Assembly (NCBI GenBank): GCA_003427395.1
Contig: BFEA01000046.1
Coordinates: 461,086-525,085, forward strand
Origin: Chara braunii
Lineage: Eukaryota; Streptophyta; Charophyceae; Charales; Characeae
Direction: 5' to 3'
DNA: 64,000 nucleotides
Part shown: piece after piece, positions 44,983 through 56,209 of the stretch
Layout: the number at the start of each line of letters is the position of its first letter
Numbering within the stretch: the first letter of the stretch is position 1
Position numbers and translations under genes: made by a program
The notes under the pieces: generated by a model
Told to the model about the DNA's origin: nothing
Databases searched by the model: none
The model's input: the letters and a program-made list of their open reading frames with translations, nothing else

Positions 44983-46375
44983 GAATTCGCAGATGTGGCA
45001 GAGGCCCCATGCGGTGTAGTTGAGAGACCTATTAAACATCGCATTGAGATCATCCCAGGAAGCCAGATTCCTAAAGGGCCTATCTATAGAATGTCATCGA
45101 AAGAGTTGGATGAACTGCGGACCCAGCTTGATGAATTGTTGGAGAAGGGGTGGATAAGACCTAGCTCCTCGCCCTATGTTGCGTCGGTGCTTTTTGTGCC
45201 AAAGAAAGATGGTGGGGTATGCATGTGCATAGATTATAGAAGACTTAATGAAATCACAGTAAAGAATGTTGAGCCATTACCAAGGATTGATGATATTTTG
45301 GATAGAGTTCAGGGTTGCAAGTACTTCCCCAAGATTGATCTGAGGTCCGTCTTTGAGATAGAGCCAGAAGACCAATATAAGACAGCCTTTCGAACAAGAT
45401 ACGGGCGCTATGAGTTTGTTGTGTTGCCCTTTGGTCTTACTAATGCACCTGCAACCTTCCAAAAAACAATGAATGAGCTTTTTCGTGAATGGCTTGACAA
45501 ATTTGTTATTTTTTATCTTGATGATATTTTGATTTTTAGTAAGAAGTTGAATGAACATTGCGAGCACCTTCAACTTGTGCTAAATAAATTGCGTGAGGCA
45601 AAATTGAAGTTAAACCCGGAGAAGTGTGATTGGGCTAAGCGTCAAGTTTTGTATTTAGGGCATGTGCTTGACGGGTGATGGAATCAAACCGGAAGATACG
45701 AAAATTGCAGCAATACGTGATTGGCCTAACCCCCGCACTTTGACTGAGTTGCAGTCGTTTCTTGGGCTAGCCAACTATTATCGGAAGTTCGTTAGACACT
45801 TCACGATAACTGTCGCGCCCCTTCGCAGATTGCTTAAGAAAAAAACGATTTGGAAGTGGGATTCAGACTGTACGGCTTCGTTTAAACCCCTAAAGAAATG
45901 TTTGATTAATTACCCGGTTTTGAAGGTTGTTGATCCTTCTTTGCCCTTTGTCGTCACAACCGACGCCAGTCAATACGGGATATGCTCTGTACTCCAACAA
46001 GATTGATGGAAATTGATACAGGCCTATTGAGTTTATGTCCCGACGACTGCCTAATGAGAAGGTTGTCGCTTCTACGTATGAAATAGAGCTGTTTGCTCTC
46101 CAGGAAGCTCTAGATCATTGGTGACACTATCTCTTAGGACGCCACTTCATAATGTACTCGGATCACGAGACACTTCGCTGGCTTAAAACGCAGGCGCGGA
46201 TGACACCTAAGTTGACTAGGTGGACCGCCGAGATTGATCAGTATGATTTCGAGCTAAAGCCAGTTAAGGGTAAGTATAGCGTTGTTGCGGATGCGCTAAG
46301 TCAAAGATCTGATTTTTTCGGTGCCATTGTAACATATCTAGATATAGGCACCGATCTGTAGGAGAAAATTAAAAG
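44983..46375 (+). pseudogene. pol-RT-RH: Chromovirus reverse transcriptase and RNase H
   Basis: RT starts at FADVAEAPCGVVERPIKHRI and contains LLEKGWIRPSSSPYVASVLF, MCIDYRRLNEITVKN, PKIDLRSVFEIEPED (first Asp), VLPFGLTNAPATFQ and the catalytic YLDD (45,514-45,525). A frameshift near 45,675 leads into GDGIKPEDTKIAAIRDWP and the thumb/connection (SFLGLANYYRKFV). RNase H follows with FVVTTDASQYGICSVLQQD, a broken stretch with two stops, then FIMYSDHETLRWL and VADALSQR. All catalytic boxes are recognisable, but the protein cannot be made in one piece. Confidence 0.92.
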
Positions 46376-47625
46376 TGCGTATTCCACAGATCCTGTCTAT
46401 GACGCGATGATTAAGAGTATACAAGAAGCGCCTCACGAGTTTCCTAACTATCATATTACACAGGGACTACTGTTTGAAAGAACGGATGTGCGTGATAGGC
46501 TTTGTATTCCAAATGTGGAAGAGATCAAAAGTTTGATCTTGGGGGAGTGTCACGACACCGAATGTCATTTTGGATGGAAAAAGACTTATGCAAATCTTTT
46601 GCGTTCCTACACTTGACCTCGCATGAAACCCGATTGCATTGCGTATGTGCAAGGTTGTCAAGTGTGCCAACGAAATAAGAGCACCACTCAACCTCCCCTT
46701 GGTCTACTGAAGCCTTTGCCAATCCCAACAGGTCCAAGAGACTCTGTGTCCATTGACTTTATGGACACCAAGGTAAAAAGAAGGAATGGAAAGACGCAAG
46801 TCATGGTCATAATTGACAGATTTAGTAAATATGTTGTATTCGTAGCTTTGCCAGCGGAAGCAAAGACAAAATTAGTAATCCGGGAATTCTTTAACCACCG
46901 GGTGAAGGATTATGGACATCCCTTAACGATTGTAAGTGACAAAGATTCACGGTTCACGAGTGAACAATGGTAGCAACTAATGAACGTCTATGGTTCCAAG
47001 TTGATTATGTCATCAGGTAGACACCCTGAGACAAACGGCCAGACTGAGCAAATAAACAAGATTTTACAGCAAACGTTGCGTATGTACATACGTCCCGACC
47101 AGATTGACTGGGACAAATATTTGCCCAAAGTTGCTAGTGCCTATAACAACTATGCTCACCTGTCTATATGCAAGACTCCGATAGAGCTGCATTTGGGATG
47201 GCGACCACGTAGACCTATTGATCGCCTGAATCCGGATCAAGTACATAAGCTTCCACTAGGACCAAACGGGTTTGCGATACAGTATCAGAAAGATATTGAA
47301 AAGGTGAAGGAAAATATAGTGAAGGCACAACATCAGATGATAGAACAAGCAAATAAGCACAGAAGACCTTCTCAATTTGTTGTAGGTGATCTGGTATGGG
47401 TTAAATCTAAAGAGTTTGTTCCTGAAGAGAACATCTCTCAGAAGTTACTACCTGCCTACAGAGGACCTTGGCAAGTTCTTTGATGTGATTGGAGATGTGG
47501 ATGAACCTTCTTATGTGATCGAGATTGCTCTACATTTGCATACGTATCCAGTATTCCACGCCTCAAAGCTCTTACCTTGCGTGACAAATGAGTTGTTTCC
47601 AAGTCGCAGACAGTGATACCTCCTA
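46376..47625 (+). pseudogene. pol-INT: Chromovirus integrase
   Basis: The zinc domain reads ECHDTECHFGWKKTYA then CQVCQRN. The HX4H spacing is two residues shorter than usual, probably a small deletion. The catalytic core shows VSIDFMDTKVKRR (Asp), IVSDKDSRFTSEQW (Asp) and ETNGQTEQIN (Glu, D-35-E type). In-frame TGA after LRSYT and TAG after SEQW interrupt it. The C-terminal region has VGDLVWVKSKEF and YRGPWQVL, a GPY/F-like module, then a frameshift near 47,480. Confidence 0.9.
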
Positions 47626-47823
47626 GTATGGATGGGAAATATGATGTGGATAGGATTGTTGCTGAAAGCACTTTTCAAACAAGACGTAGAGGCAGACCCC
47701 AGCGACAATATAAAGTCAGATTCGCATATCAGGACCCAAGTGAAGATCGCTGGTTCACAAAAGAAAACTTGAGTCTACACCTCATATTGTATCTAGTTAT
47801 GAAAGAGGTAAAAGAGGAATAAG
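47626..47823 (+). pseudogene. Chromodomain at the integrase C terminus
   Basis: The frame at 47,613-47,822 reads YDVDRIVAESTFQTRRRG, RQYKVRFAYQDPSEDRWF and TKENL, the start, aromatic beta-strand and W..ENL parts of a chromodomain. In chromoviruses this domain guides integration to marked chromatin. The third aromatic position reads A-Y-Q rather than the usual G-Y/W, so binding may be altered. It lies about 60 bases before the 3' LTR, as expected. Confidence 0.85.
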
Positions 47824-47879
47824 TATTATAGATAGATGAAGGTTTTCTCAGAGGACTTCGAAACTAGGCCGGCGAGAAT

Positions 47880-48668
47880 AAAAGGGCCTTTACCCGATTC
47901 AGACCCTGACTGACGAGTGCAGCTTAGTGGGGTCACTCGCCCAGAGCCCAACTCGTGAAAGCAGATCAAAGGGCATGTTTTCTGGGTCAAAAGTCACATC
48001 CTAGCTAAAGTAAAAGTCAATGTCAAAGGTCACAGTTGTGCCCCTGGACGAACAGTTGCAATATTAATGTGTGGGAGTCACATCTGTTCATCCAGGGGGT
48101 GTGCAGGTCATGTCTGTTCATGCAGTATGTGTGTTTGTTCGAGCAGTAGGTGTGCCTATTCAAAGGAAGTAAAAAAGATAAAGTCCCAGTCAAGATTTAA
48201 GTCAAAAGGAGAGTCTAGATACAGACTGAAAGTTCGAAATTAAGGCCTGCAGGCCGCAGCAGCAGTGACCCCTGGGGATAAGGGTCAGGGACACACTCCA
48301 CAGAGGCTAGAATTGGAAAAGGACCCAAGACAGACTGAATTCAGACCTCGCAAGGGGAGGCCAGCACTATAAAGAACGAGGCAGCCTCCCCACAAGGCAG
48401 ATGCCCCATTGGCATTAATGCGTGGAAGTGTTGAGGCACTTGTGCGCTATACTGCCGGGAGGAGCGCTGGCTGAAAGAGAGTTGCGCCAGAAGGAAGGGA
48501 AGTTGGGCGCTGGCTGTAGGAGAAGCCATAGCTGTGCCAGTCTGTATTAGTAATAGCAATAGGAGGATTAGTAGTGGGATATCAGTGAGTTGCATTCAGA
48601 GTAGATTCTCGTAGACAGGGAGTGTGCATGCATGGTGAGACAAGGGAACCATGACAAAGATCTTGAAA
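47880..48668 (+). mobile_element. 3' LTR of the chromovirus, truncated
   Basis: It matches the 5' LTR for about 790 bases, up to ACAAAGATCTTGA, then changes to unrelated AT-rich sequence. About 330-450 bases of the LTR end are missing, including the U1-like motif. No target-site duplication can therefore be tested. Confidence 0.88.
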
Positions 48669-48949
48669 AAAATGTCATACATAGGAATGAATGCTTGTTC
48701 TTATGAAAATAGTTTTTTTAATTTTATTTTATTGAATAAAAAGATAGGCTATACTACTTACTGTATAAATAACACTTGCTAATAAGAAAAAACTTTTTGA
48801 TATAGCGAACCTCAGCATGAAGTACTCTATTTCTCAATAGTAAAGTCAATACTCAGAGGTATAAGACAAGAGGCGGTACAAGTGAAATTGTTTTTAGCAT
48901 AGAGAAAAATTCACTCAATTCCCTGTGGGACAACGGGCAGTCCAGAGAA

Positions 48950-49075
48950 GTAAGTTCATTGAATTTGACTTCTCTCTCGTTGAGAATTTAAAGATTCCTT
49001 AACAATCCTTAAGTAAGTTCATTGAATTTGACTTCTCTCTCATTGAGAATTTAAAGATTCCTTAACAATCCTTGA
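48950..49075. repeat. 63-bp tandem duplication
   Basis: Two adjacent copies begin GTAAGTTCATTGAATTTGAC at 48,950 and 49,013 and differ at about two positions. The AT-rich stretch 48,669-49,260 around it contains no recognisable gene. Confidence 0.9.
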
Positions 49076-49262
49076 GTAACTATCTCTCACACACAAGCGG
49101 ATATTCTGCTGCAGAGAAATCAATACAACATTATTTTACCCACACACGGTACTCTGGGTTGGCATGACACAGCAAGAGCCTTTATTGTACGGACATAGAC
49201 GACGAATACCGTACTCTTTGCGATGAGAACACCGAGGTTCGGAGTCATAAAGGAGTATAAAT

Positions 49263-50580
49263 GATAAAAATCCTCGTGTGAACGCGCAAGAAGTAGTGAT
49301 AAGGCGCCGACTTCCCAGTGACGAACGACACCCGTTTTCCTCGCGACGTACGGTTTCGAGACGCTCAGCACGCAATGACGTGACACTGCAGGTCCTTTTG
49401 AGGGTAAGCCTAGATGAGGACCTGACGGATAGTGAGTATGGGGAGGTCGCTAAGGACGTCATACGATAGCAAAGATTAGGACCGCTAAGAGGGGTCACGA
49501 CGGATAAATGGATGATCTATGAGGTGGTGATCGTCTGTGTGAGAGGAGATATACGAGTCGAGATTGTTCAAGACGAAACGCCAGCTAAAGCGCGAGCTAG
49601 GATGTGAGGAGACCTGCGGAGTCAGCAAAAGATGAGGAGCCGAGTATGAGAGACGAGCGAGTGAAGAGAGTGAAGGAGCAGATTATAGTGTTGGTGTTAA
49701 AGCGAGTTAAGAAATTGCGCAGGAATGTACGAGAGTACGGGATCTGCGAGAGCAAGGAAAAGTTATTCAGGAGAGTGTCTTTAGAAAAGACAGAGAATCT
49801 ATTACGAGATGGAGGCTTGAGTTTCTAGAGAGCGTTAAAGCGAGGGACCATCGACAAATGGAGTTAGAACAATCGTCATAAACCACAGAGCGGTCGAAAG
49901 AATCGTCCAGAACCATAGAGCACGAGGAAGGAAAAAACACGGAGGAGACGACAGAATGATGATTGAAGACGATGAGTATGTGTCAGTATAGTAACGACAA
50001 GTACTTCATACACGTGGTGGGGAAGATAGAAGGACTGGTGGTCTACGCGGTGATACAGGTGGATCACCTAGCAAGATTGAGAGTGATCGAGGAAGCAGAG
50101 TGTACGCGGAAAGCGTTGAGGGACGTGCGAGGGACTGCACTCCGGGTAGGAGTCGAAGACGGTCAGTTAATCAGGTACGTACTATGCACGTCATTGTTCG
50201 ACAGAGGGTCCTCGGTTCGATCATGCCATGAAACTCCGAGCAAGGCAGAAAGGGTCTTAAAGAAGCAAGCTAGGGATGCAGGAGAGTTAGCAAGAGTTAT
50301 TGTCGAGGGGGCGGTCCTCCGGACATTTGACACGCACACTCGATACCGCTGAGAGATCACAAAGACGCTGGAAGACATAGACGAGTTTGGCGATGACGAC
50401 GACTTTAAGGCATTTTTCCTCATTCTAAAGGCAAAGATGGTAAGGATGCTAGTTGCCCTTGAGTTGTCGGCGGAAGAATGTTAGGTGAGATTAAAAAAAT
50501 AGGATCGACAATGGGAAGCGATGAGTAGGAAGATATCGGAAGAGGAATTAGCACGAAGAAGAAGAAAGTTTGGGAGATGG
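49263..50580 (+). pseudogene. Uncharacterised charged ORF remnants
   Basis: Several plus-strand ORF pieces (49,278-49,469, 49,604-49,828, 49,963-50,352 and its continuation to about 50,480) are rich in Arg, Glu and Val and look like one decayed coding region. The best piece reads ALRDVRGTALRVGVEDGQLI and ARVIVEGAVLRTFDTHTRYR. I do not recognise the family. It lies upstream of a gypsy gag on the same strand and may be an accessory or N-terminal region of that element. Confidence 0.35.
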
Positions 50581-50629
50581 AGCTGACCACGTGAACACGA
50601 GAGCGAGAAAGTTGAGCGGAGTCTGAGTA

Positions 50630-51500
50630 AGATCAGCAGGAAAGAAATCTTTCCATACGAAGTGGTTAGGTACCAGGTGGCAGACAGTGGATGGGAAGGG
50701 AATCATTTTTTATGTTATGGCAATACGCTATCTTGATTCGGGTATACACCACGTTGGTATATACCTGTCGAAAGAGAAAGCGGAGTTCTGCACATACTCG
50801 AGGTGTTGGAGGATAACATCTTGGAAGCTTAGGGACGAGAAGAAGAGATTAGAAAAATTAGGAGAGCTCGTCGAGACGAGTGACGACGTCTCGACTTTCG
50901 ATGTTCTGCCTAGGCCACTGGTCCCAGGAGGGGAACTTGAGCGAAATGGATGGGAGGCGATTGTAGACTTTGCTAGGACGGTCAGGACGGGAGATCGTCA
51001 TAGGAAGATGCTTTGAAACCAGATGGAACTCGGTGTTAGGAGCCGGTAGAGGATGAGTGCGGAGAAGGTGATCTCAGATGAGGAGTTAGAGGCCAGGAAG
51101 GAAAGATTTCTTGTCGGGAATAAGCCCTCAGAAGCAAGGTTTAAGGCGGTTTGTACTTGAGTTCATTAGGAAGGAGGGAGATAATTCCGTACGAGGTAGA
51201 GAAGTACGAATTGGTGGACTATGGATGAGAGGAAATTCGTCTCTACGTGATGAGCGTCAGTTTCATCGATACTGACGTGTGCGATGTACGGATTTACTTG
51301 CCGATAAAAAGGAGGGTTGATCTTGTTTACGGTCGATGCTGGGAGAGAGCAGAGGAAGTGGTCGAGGAAGAGAAAGATAGATTGCTATCGCTAGGGAAGA
51401 GCGTTGTCTGGGACACCCGGATAACAACCTTCGAAGGACTTCCCACACCGCCGACGCCTTGTCAGGTAATGGAATGGGGAACTGAAAAATTGTAGTCGAC
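50630..51500 (+). pseudogene. Uncharacterised ORF with a tandemly repeated domain
   Basis: Two successive segments have the same pattern. The first (about 50,640-51,016) has KEIFPYEVVRYQVADSGW, then in a shifted frame VGIYLSKEKAEFCTYSRCW, EEKKRLEKLG-like residues and VSTFDVLPRPLVP. The second (about 51,170-51,495) has REIIPYEVEKYELVDYG, VRIYLPIKRRVDLVYGRCW, EEKDRLLSLGKSV and ITTFEGLPTPPTP. Shared features are an I-PYEV start, (V)-IYL, a Y-RCW box, an EEK-RL--LG helix and a TF--LP-P end. The family is unknown to me; both copies are damaged. Confidence 0.45.
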
Positions 51501-51570
51501 CTTGTTCTGCGATGTCAGGTAAAGAGGAGGTGAGTATCTGCTAGTTGGGAGTAACGCGATTCGAAAAGGA

Positions 51571-51843
51571 TTGGGCGAGCTGGGCAGAAGAGTGTCGATT
51601 GACTTGCGTCGAATTTTGAGGATTTGGGCTCGCGAGGACATACGTGCATTAGGTACTTCGATTTGTAGGAGTATGAGGCGCCCTGAGACAGGGGTAGTAG
51701 AGATAAGAAGAGGCGCTGCACGTGTAGCAGAACAGGAAGGAGAACTCTACCTCGATACTAGTTTTTTGGGGATAGAAGGCGAGCACGAAATCCGAGAAGA
51801 GAGCGGAAGACTTAGAGTTATTGTGAGAGCCGTGAAGGACTAG
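51571..51843 (+). pseudogene. Short uncharacterised ORF before the gag leader
   Basis: Ninety codons with a basic N-terminal half and an acidic C-terminal half (ELYLDTSFLGIEGEHEIREE). It sits between the repeated-domain ORF and the tandem repeat that precedes gag, same strand. No known domain is visible. Possibly another part of the same decayed coding region. Confidence 0.25.
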
Positions 51844-51913
51844 GGTTCACGTTAGAAGACCGTTGTGCAAAGTCAACTTAGTAAGTAGGGAGATAGAAAA
51901 CTGCGATCTAAAG

Positions 51914-52037
51914 TTGGTTCGGGTTGCCAGTTCTGACATTAGGTTCGGGCTGTCGGTTATGACATTAGGTCCAGGCTGCCGGTTCCGACATTAGTTCCGG
52001 GCTTTTGGTTCCGACATTAGGTCCGGGCTGCCAGTTA
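51914..52037 (+). repeat. ~28-bp tandem repeat, about 4.5 copies
   Basis: Units of the form GGTYCGGGCTGCCGGTTCYGACATTA follow one another directly upstream of the gag-like reading frame. Confidence 0.85.
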
Positions 52038-54290
52038 GAGTGCATGGAGTCAAACACGATGGGTCCGCATCCGAGTATGGACCAGCAGACGAGCGTATAC
52101 CGAGCGTCACGAGATCATGCTCTACGAGACCTTAAGGAACGCATCCGACAGAATGCTCCGCTGAGATGCGTAGAGCAACCTGACGATGGGGAGCCCGAAG
52201 TGATGGGTGGCCCGATCATCGCCGAACCTGATAGGGCCACGATGGTATGAATGGAGAATATGACAGAGCGTCCTAGTTTCCGACGAGAGATGTTCACTCG
52301 ACGCTCGCCTACATACGAGCGAACAGACACCGGAGGAGATAGACGCCGGGATGATTGGAGAGACCAATATGTCCGGGAGTAGGTGTGGAGGGATAGAGAT
52401 GGACCTCCTAAGAGGAGCATGCCACGCCAACGGATCTATGATCCGCAGATAGGCCAGTCGTATATGCTCCCTTACGAGAGGAGGGATCGATACATCATCT
52501 CACACCAACCGACGGAGTTAGATACCAGACTGGCCATTTTTAGAGGTTATGGTATCACTGAGTACCTCGAGAAGTGGGAGTTGCATGCATACCGCAGCCA
52601 GTGGTTGGAGGACAGGGTAAATAGACAATTTTTTGTTTAACTCGGACCCGAGTTTGAGCCAGGTAATCAACGAAGCACGACCAAAGGACAAGAAATGGAC
52701 TACCTATAAGGCTAGTCTTTACGAGCTCTTCAAGCTAGAGGACATCAGGTACTCGATTAGGGATATGGAGTCAATGCCACAGGGTGAGGATGAGAGCGTG
52801 CGGGCGTTTGGTAAACAATTCAAAAAGATATCAGATGCCTTGATCGCGAAGGGGAAACTGTCAGAAGTCGACCGATGCACGATCTTCATAAGTCGACTGC
52901 CTAGAGGAAAACAAAAAGGGATACTTAGAGAACTCCCTCATGACAAATTAATTTTTACGGCGGTGCTCAAGTTGCCTATGAAAGCCGAAGCGGATGATTA
53001 TAAGGACCTAGTTTGGAGAGGGATTCGACGCCGGGACTTCTCTCTCTATCGAGGATCGACGATATTTGCTAGACGAAGTTCGACCGTAGCGACCTAGGGA
53101 TAGAGAGACGGTGATAGATGAGATGAGAGAAATGAGGGAAATGATGAAGGGGCTAGCCAGGCAAATGACTAATATCGAGACGAAGACGGGAGCAACGACC
53201 TACAGGGACAAGCCAGGCTCCCCATATTCATTGCGATGGAACCGCAGAAACACCGACCCCTGGCGGAGCATGGAGGATAGAAACCCCCGCACACTCGCAG
53301 ACTATCATGTGAGAGAGAGAAACGATGATCCTTGGCACCCCAGGGATGAAGAGATTGATAGGGACCATCGCGGTGACCGTTTTCGTGATGCTGACGCCTT
53401 TAGCAGAGGGGGGCGGTTAGAGTAGTATCCGCGTAGTCCTAGATATGACCGCACCACGGATGGATACCGAAGTCCTGGCAACTTCGGCCAAAGAGATCGA
53501 GATGATTCTCGTGGCCGAAGGGACTCGGATGGGGATCGTCGAGATGGGTACCGTGGCGGGTATGGGAGAATGGAGCGAGGAGGAAATCGCCGAGATGATT
53601 CTCACGGACACTACGAGCGTAGTGGGCCTGGTTATCCTAAATCACCTGGGTACCCTAAGTCACCTGGTCCTCAAAATCAGGACACCCGAGTTACTAGAGG
53701 ATAGACTGTTGGGGGCGTGGAGGACAGGCCTACTCCTAGAAACTCCTGCATTTATTGTAGGTCTGATGACCATGTAAAGAGAGATTGTCCAGACCTCAGG
53801 CGTGCTATAGACGAGGGACTTGTTGTACTTGACGAGCATAAGTACGTCAAGTGGGCGGATGACCTGGGCGACGTATCGATGTTCCCTTCGATGAAGGAGA
53901 ACGTTGAGGCCAGGCGTGTGCGACCGAGTAAGGGAAAATAAGCGGCGAAGAGTCGGAGTGTGAGAATGACACTATCCTCTGATGAGGAGTCACCGACTAC
54001 GCCTATTCGAGTTGTGGCAACCAAGTCTGCGAGAGGGTCTTCTTTGAGGAAGACAGATACCGACTATGTGATGGCTGAGAAGGATGGTCAGATGATCGAA
54101 GGGGAATAGGTCATGCTTTCGCCGCGGAAATGCAGAGCAAAGAAGTTCACAATGAGGAGTTCTTTAGATGATATCGACACGGTTGAGACTCTTAGGCGTG
54201 CACTTAGGCAATCTATGCAGTGCTCGGTACTCGAGTACCTGGCCATGTCTAGGCCAGTGCGTGACGAACTCCAGGTGATCACGCTGAAGA
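52038..54290 (+). pseudogene. gag: Ty3/gypsy gag with CCHC knuckle and pre-protease segment
   Basis: The coding order across frame changes is: an arginine-rich N terminus, a capsid region (LAIFRGYGITEYLEKWELHA, then KWTTYKASLYELFKLEDIRY and ESVRAFGKQFKKISDALIAK, with LPRGKQKGIL), a long RG/DR-rich linker (53,200-53,700) and a zinc knuckle CIYCRSDDHVKRDC (53,747-53,788, CX2CX4HX4C). After a TAA comes a pre-protease segment with DDIDTVETLRRALRQ and LAMSRPVRDELQVI. It stops at about 54,290, where unrelated sequence begins; the protease at 59.0 kb may be its continuation after an insertion or may belong to another element. Frameshifts near 52,630 and 53,090 and several stops make it dead. Confidence 0.8.
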
Positions 54291-54658
54291 CCCGCTGTCG
54301 GGACAGAAACCCTTGTGAGGGTTTCTGCCCGAGTTTTTCAAGGTCAGATGCTTTCCGACTCTTTTTGTTGGATTGGGAGACTTGACGAGGTTGATGTTGC
54401 CAAAGTTTATTGAGACCAACCCTACGACCGAGAGACTTAATTTTTTTTTAGAACCTGACGTCGTTGACGTCTGATTAAAATAGCGGGAGTCGGTGGTACG
54501 ACCTGTCATCCGCAGTGTCTGACAAGGCCGCGGAGGCACTCGATCATGAGGATGTTGAAGCCAAACTTACCCTATCTAGCAGCCGCGCGATTCAGGGCCA
54601 AAGTAGGTTAAAAAGAGGTGGCTGCGCAGGTGTTGGGCCGCGGCGCGGAAGGAATATG

Positions 54659-54662
<4 letters not shown>

Positions 54663-54706
<44 letters not shown>
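54663..54706. repeat. 44-base poly-T run
   Basis: An uninterrupted T tract between gag-derived sequence and SINE-like sequence. On the minus strand it would be a poly-A tail, as expected at the 3' end of a retroposed element. Its length may be inaccurate in the assembly. Confidence 0.9.
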
Positions 54707-54814
54707 CCCCGGGTTGCGAGGGTTGACCTCGAGCCAAGGGAGGCCAACAGGCCAATGCCGATGTTTACCCGTTGGGTGACCCTGGAGCTATAGATGGGCA
54801 ACCATCCATGGGAA

Positions 54815-54935
54815 AGCGGCAAGCAGGCAGACAGGCGAGGCCTGCAGGTCCACACGCAGGCAGGGCCTGCAAGGCCGCAGGCAAGCAGAGTCTGCAAGGC
54901 CATAGGCATGTAGGGCCTGTAAGGCCCCGGCAGGG
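54815..54935. repeat. GGCAGGCCTGCAAGG-type short tandem repeats
   Basis: Degenerate units of about 30 bases built on GCAGGC and GCCTGCAAGGCC follow one another, the last as GGGCCTGTAAGGCCCCGG. Low complexity; no coding role seen. Confidence 0.65.
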
Positions 54936-54959
54936 GGGATGGCTGCTCCTATCACTATC

Positions 54960-55190
54960 TTGATAGGATCTAGCCCAGTAGGTTACAGTGCCAGACTCTC
55001 ACCCAGCAGATACCGGGATCGAACTGCACTCGCCACCGGGCTAGCTCCTTTTGGAGCAGCCCACTCCAAACGCTGCCAGCGCGGTCGGGTCTGGCCGTGA
55101 TTCGAACTCGGGCCTGTGTTTCGAAAGTTCGTAGGTGATCCACGAACGTGAAGTGACCGTTGGCAGGACCAACGGGATAAACGGAAAAAA
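54960..55190 (-). repeat. Possible tRNA-derived SINE on the minus strand
   Basis: Read on the minus strand there are two Pol III B-box-like sequences, GAGTTCGAATCAC (about 55,092-55,104) and GCAGTTCGATCCC (about 55,015-55,027), plus a hairpin GGGCTGCTCC-AAAA-GGAGCTAGCCC. The minus-strand 3' side leads to the poly-T run at 54,663. A box is not clear, so the call is tentative. Confidence 0.3.
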
Positions 55191-56124
55191 AAAAATAAAA
55201 AAAAATCAAAACTAGACTAAGTGAAATGCCACATGGCGCATAACGAAGTGCCTGGGGCACTTTAGTCCCCAGTGGATGTGACAGCGCCTGTGAAAACGGG
55301 CGACTGTTTTGACAAGCAATGTAAGTTTTTTTTGTTTTCTTCTTTTTTAGATTTTTTTTTGAATTATTCTTTAGATTCGTTCTAGATTTTCCTTATTTAG
55401 ATTTCTTTTTAGTTTTTTAAAATGCTTTTATATTTCTTTTTTGTTTCTTATTCCTGATTTTCCTAGAGTACCCGTTCGTTTCGACGAACGGGTTGGGACA
55501 GCTATCTACAGGAAAAAAAAAATAAAAAAAAAATGAACGAATTTACTACTATAACATGGGACTATACACTACTGCACTTATAGGGGTTTGTGTATGTGTG
55601 TGAGGGAACGAGGGACCTTACCTGGCAGCCATTGGTTCCCCCTCCCCTAAGTCATTGGTAGCTCACCTGCACCCGTTCATTTTGCTGAACGGGCTGCAGA
55701 TGAGTGCCTGAACCTGGCATGTTTGATGGCCGGATGCGGACGTGAGCTGCAGCAAAAGAAGGGGGGGGGGGAGAAGACCCTCCTAATTCGACTCTGTGAA
55801 ATGAACGGGGGAGCATGACTGCTCGTTTTTAGGGGGAAACAAGCTGCTACGCCCAGGGGAAAGAAAGGTTGCCCCTTTAGAAAAGAAAACAAGGAAAGAG
55901 GGGAGGAGAGATGGAAAAAAAAAAAAAAGAAAAAAAAAAACATAAAACGTCACGAATCTAATCGCGACGCAAGGCCAGATGCAGGGGTAGAAGCATCTGG
56001 ACTCTGAGTTGACAGCAGACTGTACTCGGAGTTGACAACAGACTGTTGAACTTCAAGAGTCTGCTCTATTTGGCCCTATACAGCCATTTAAGGCTACCAT
56101 ACATATCACTCTTCGTTTCTAGTG
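55191..56124. other. No gene recognised
   Basis: A-rich and T-rich homopolymer stretches alternate with short unique sequence. Two motifs of the form ACCCGTTCRTTTYGNYGAACGGG (inverted repeats around 55,470-55,492 and 55,673-55,692) stand out as short palindromes. Confidence 0.5.
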
Positions 56125-56209
56125 TACGGCTAGCGGGACTCGAACCCACAAGGCGCGAAGCGCCGCCACATCCTAAGTGTGGTGCGTAAACCAATTTCGC
56201 CATAGCCGT
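56125..56209 (-). tRNA. trnL-UAG: tRNA-Leu (anticodon UAG), organelle/bacterial type
   Basis: On the minus strand a full cloverleaf folds: acceptor stem ACGGCTA/TAGCCGT (7 bp, perfect), D arm GGCGAAATTGGTTTACGC, anticodon stem CCACA/TGTGG around loop CTTAGGA (anticodon UAG), a long class II variable arm GGCGC-TTC-GCGCC and T arm GTGGG-TTCGAGT-CCCGC, then discriminator A. The GCGAAATTGGT D arm resembles plastid, mitochondrial and bacterial tRNA-Leu rather than the nuclear form. All stems pair, so it could be young organelle DNA or a working gene. CCA is not encoded exactly (CAC follows). Confidence 0.88.

Larger units (their letters stand above)
40008..48668 (+). mobile_element. Chromodomain-containing Ty3/gypsy element (chromovirus)
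   Basis: The order is LTR, tRNA-Met primer site, leader, gag, protease, RT, RNase H, integrase, chromodomain, 3' LTR. All coding parts are on the plus strand and each has stops or frameshifts. The 3' LTR lacks its last third. The element lies directly against the organelle-like island on the left. Confidence 0.9.

Noticed and set aside
54592-54909. Lysine-run ORF on the minus strand
   Set aside because: It is the poly-T run translated in reverse.
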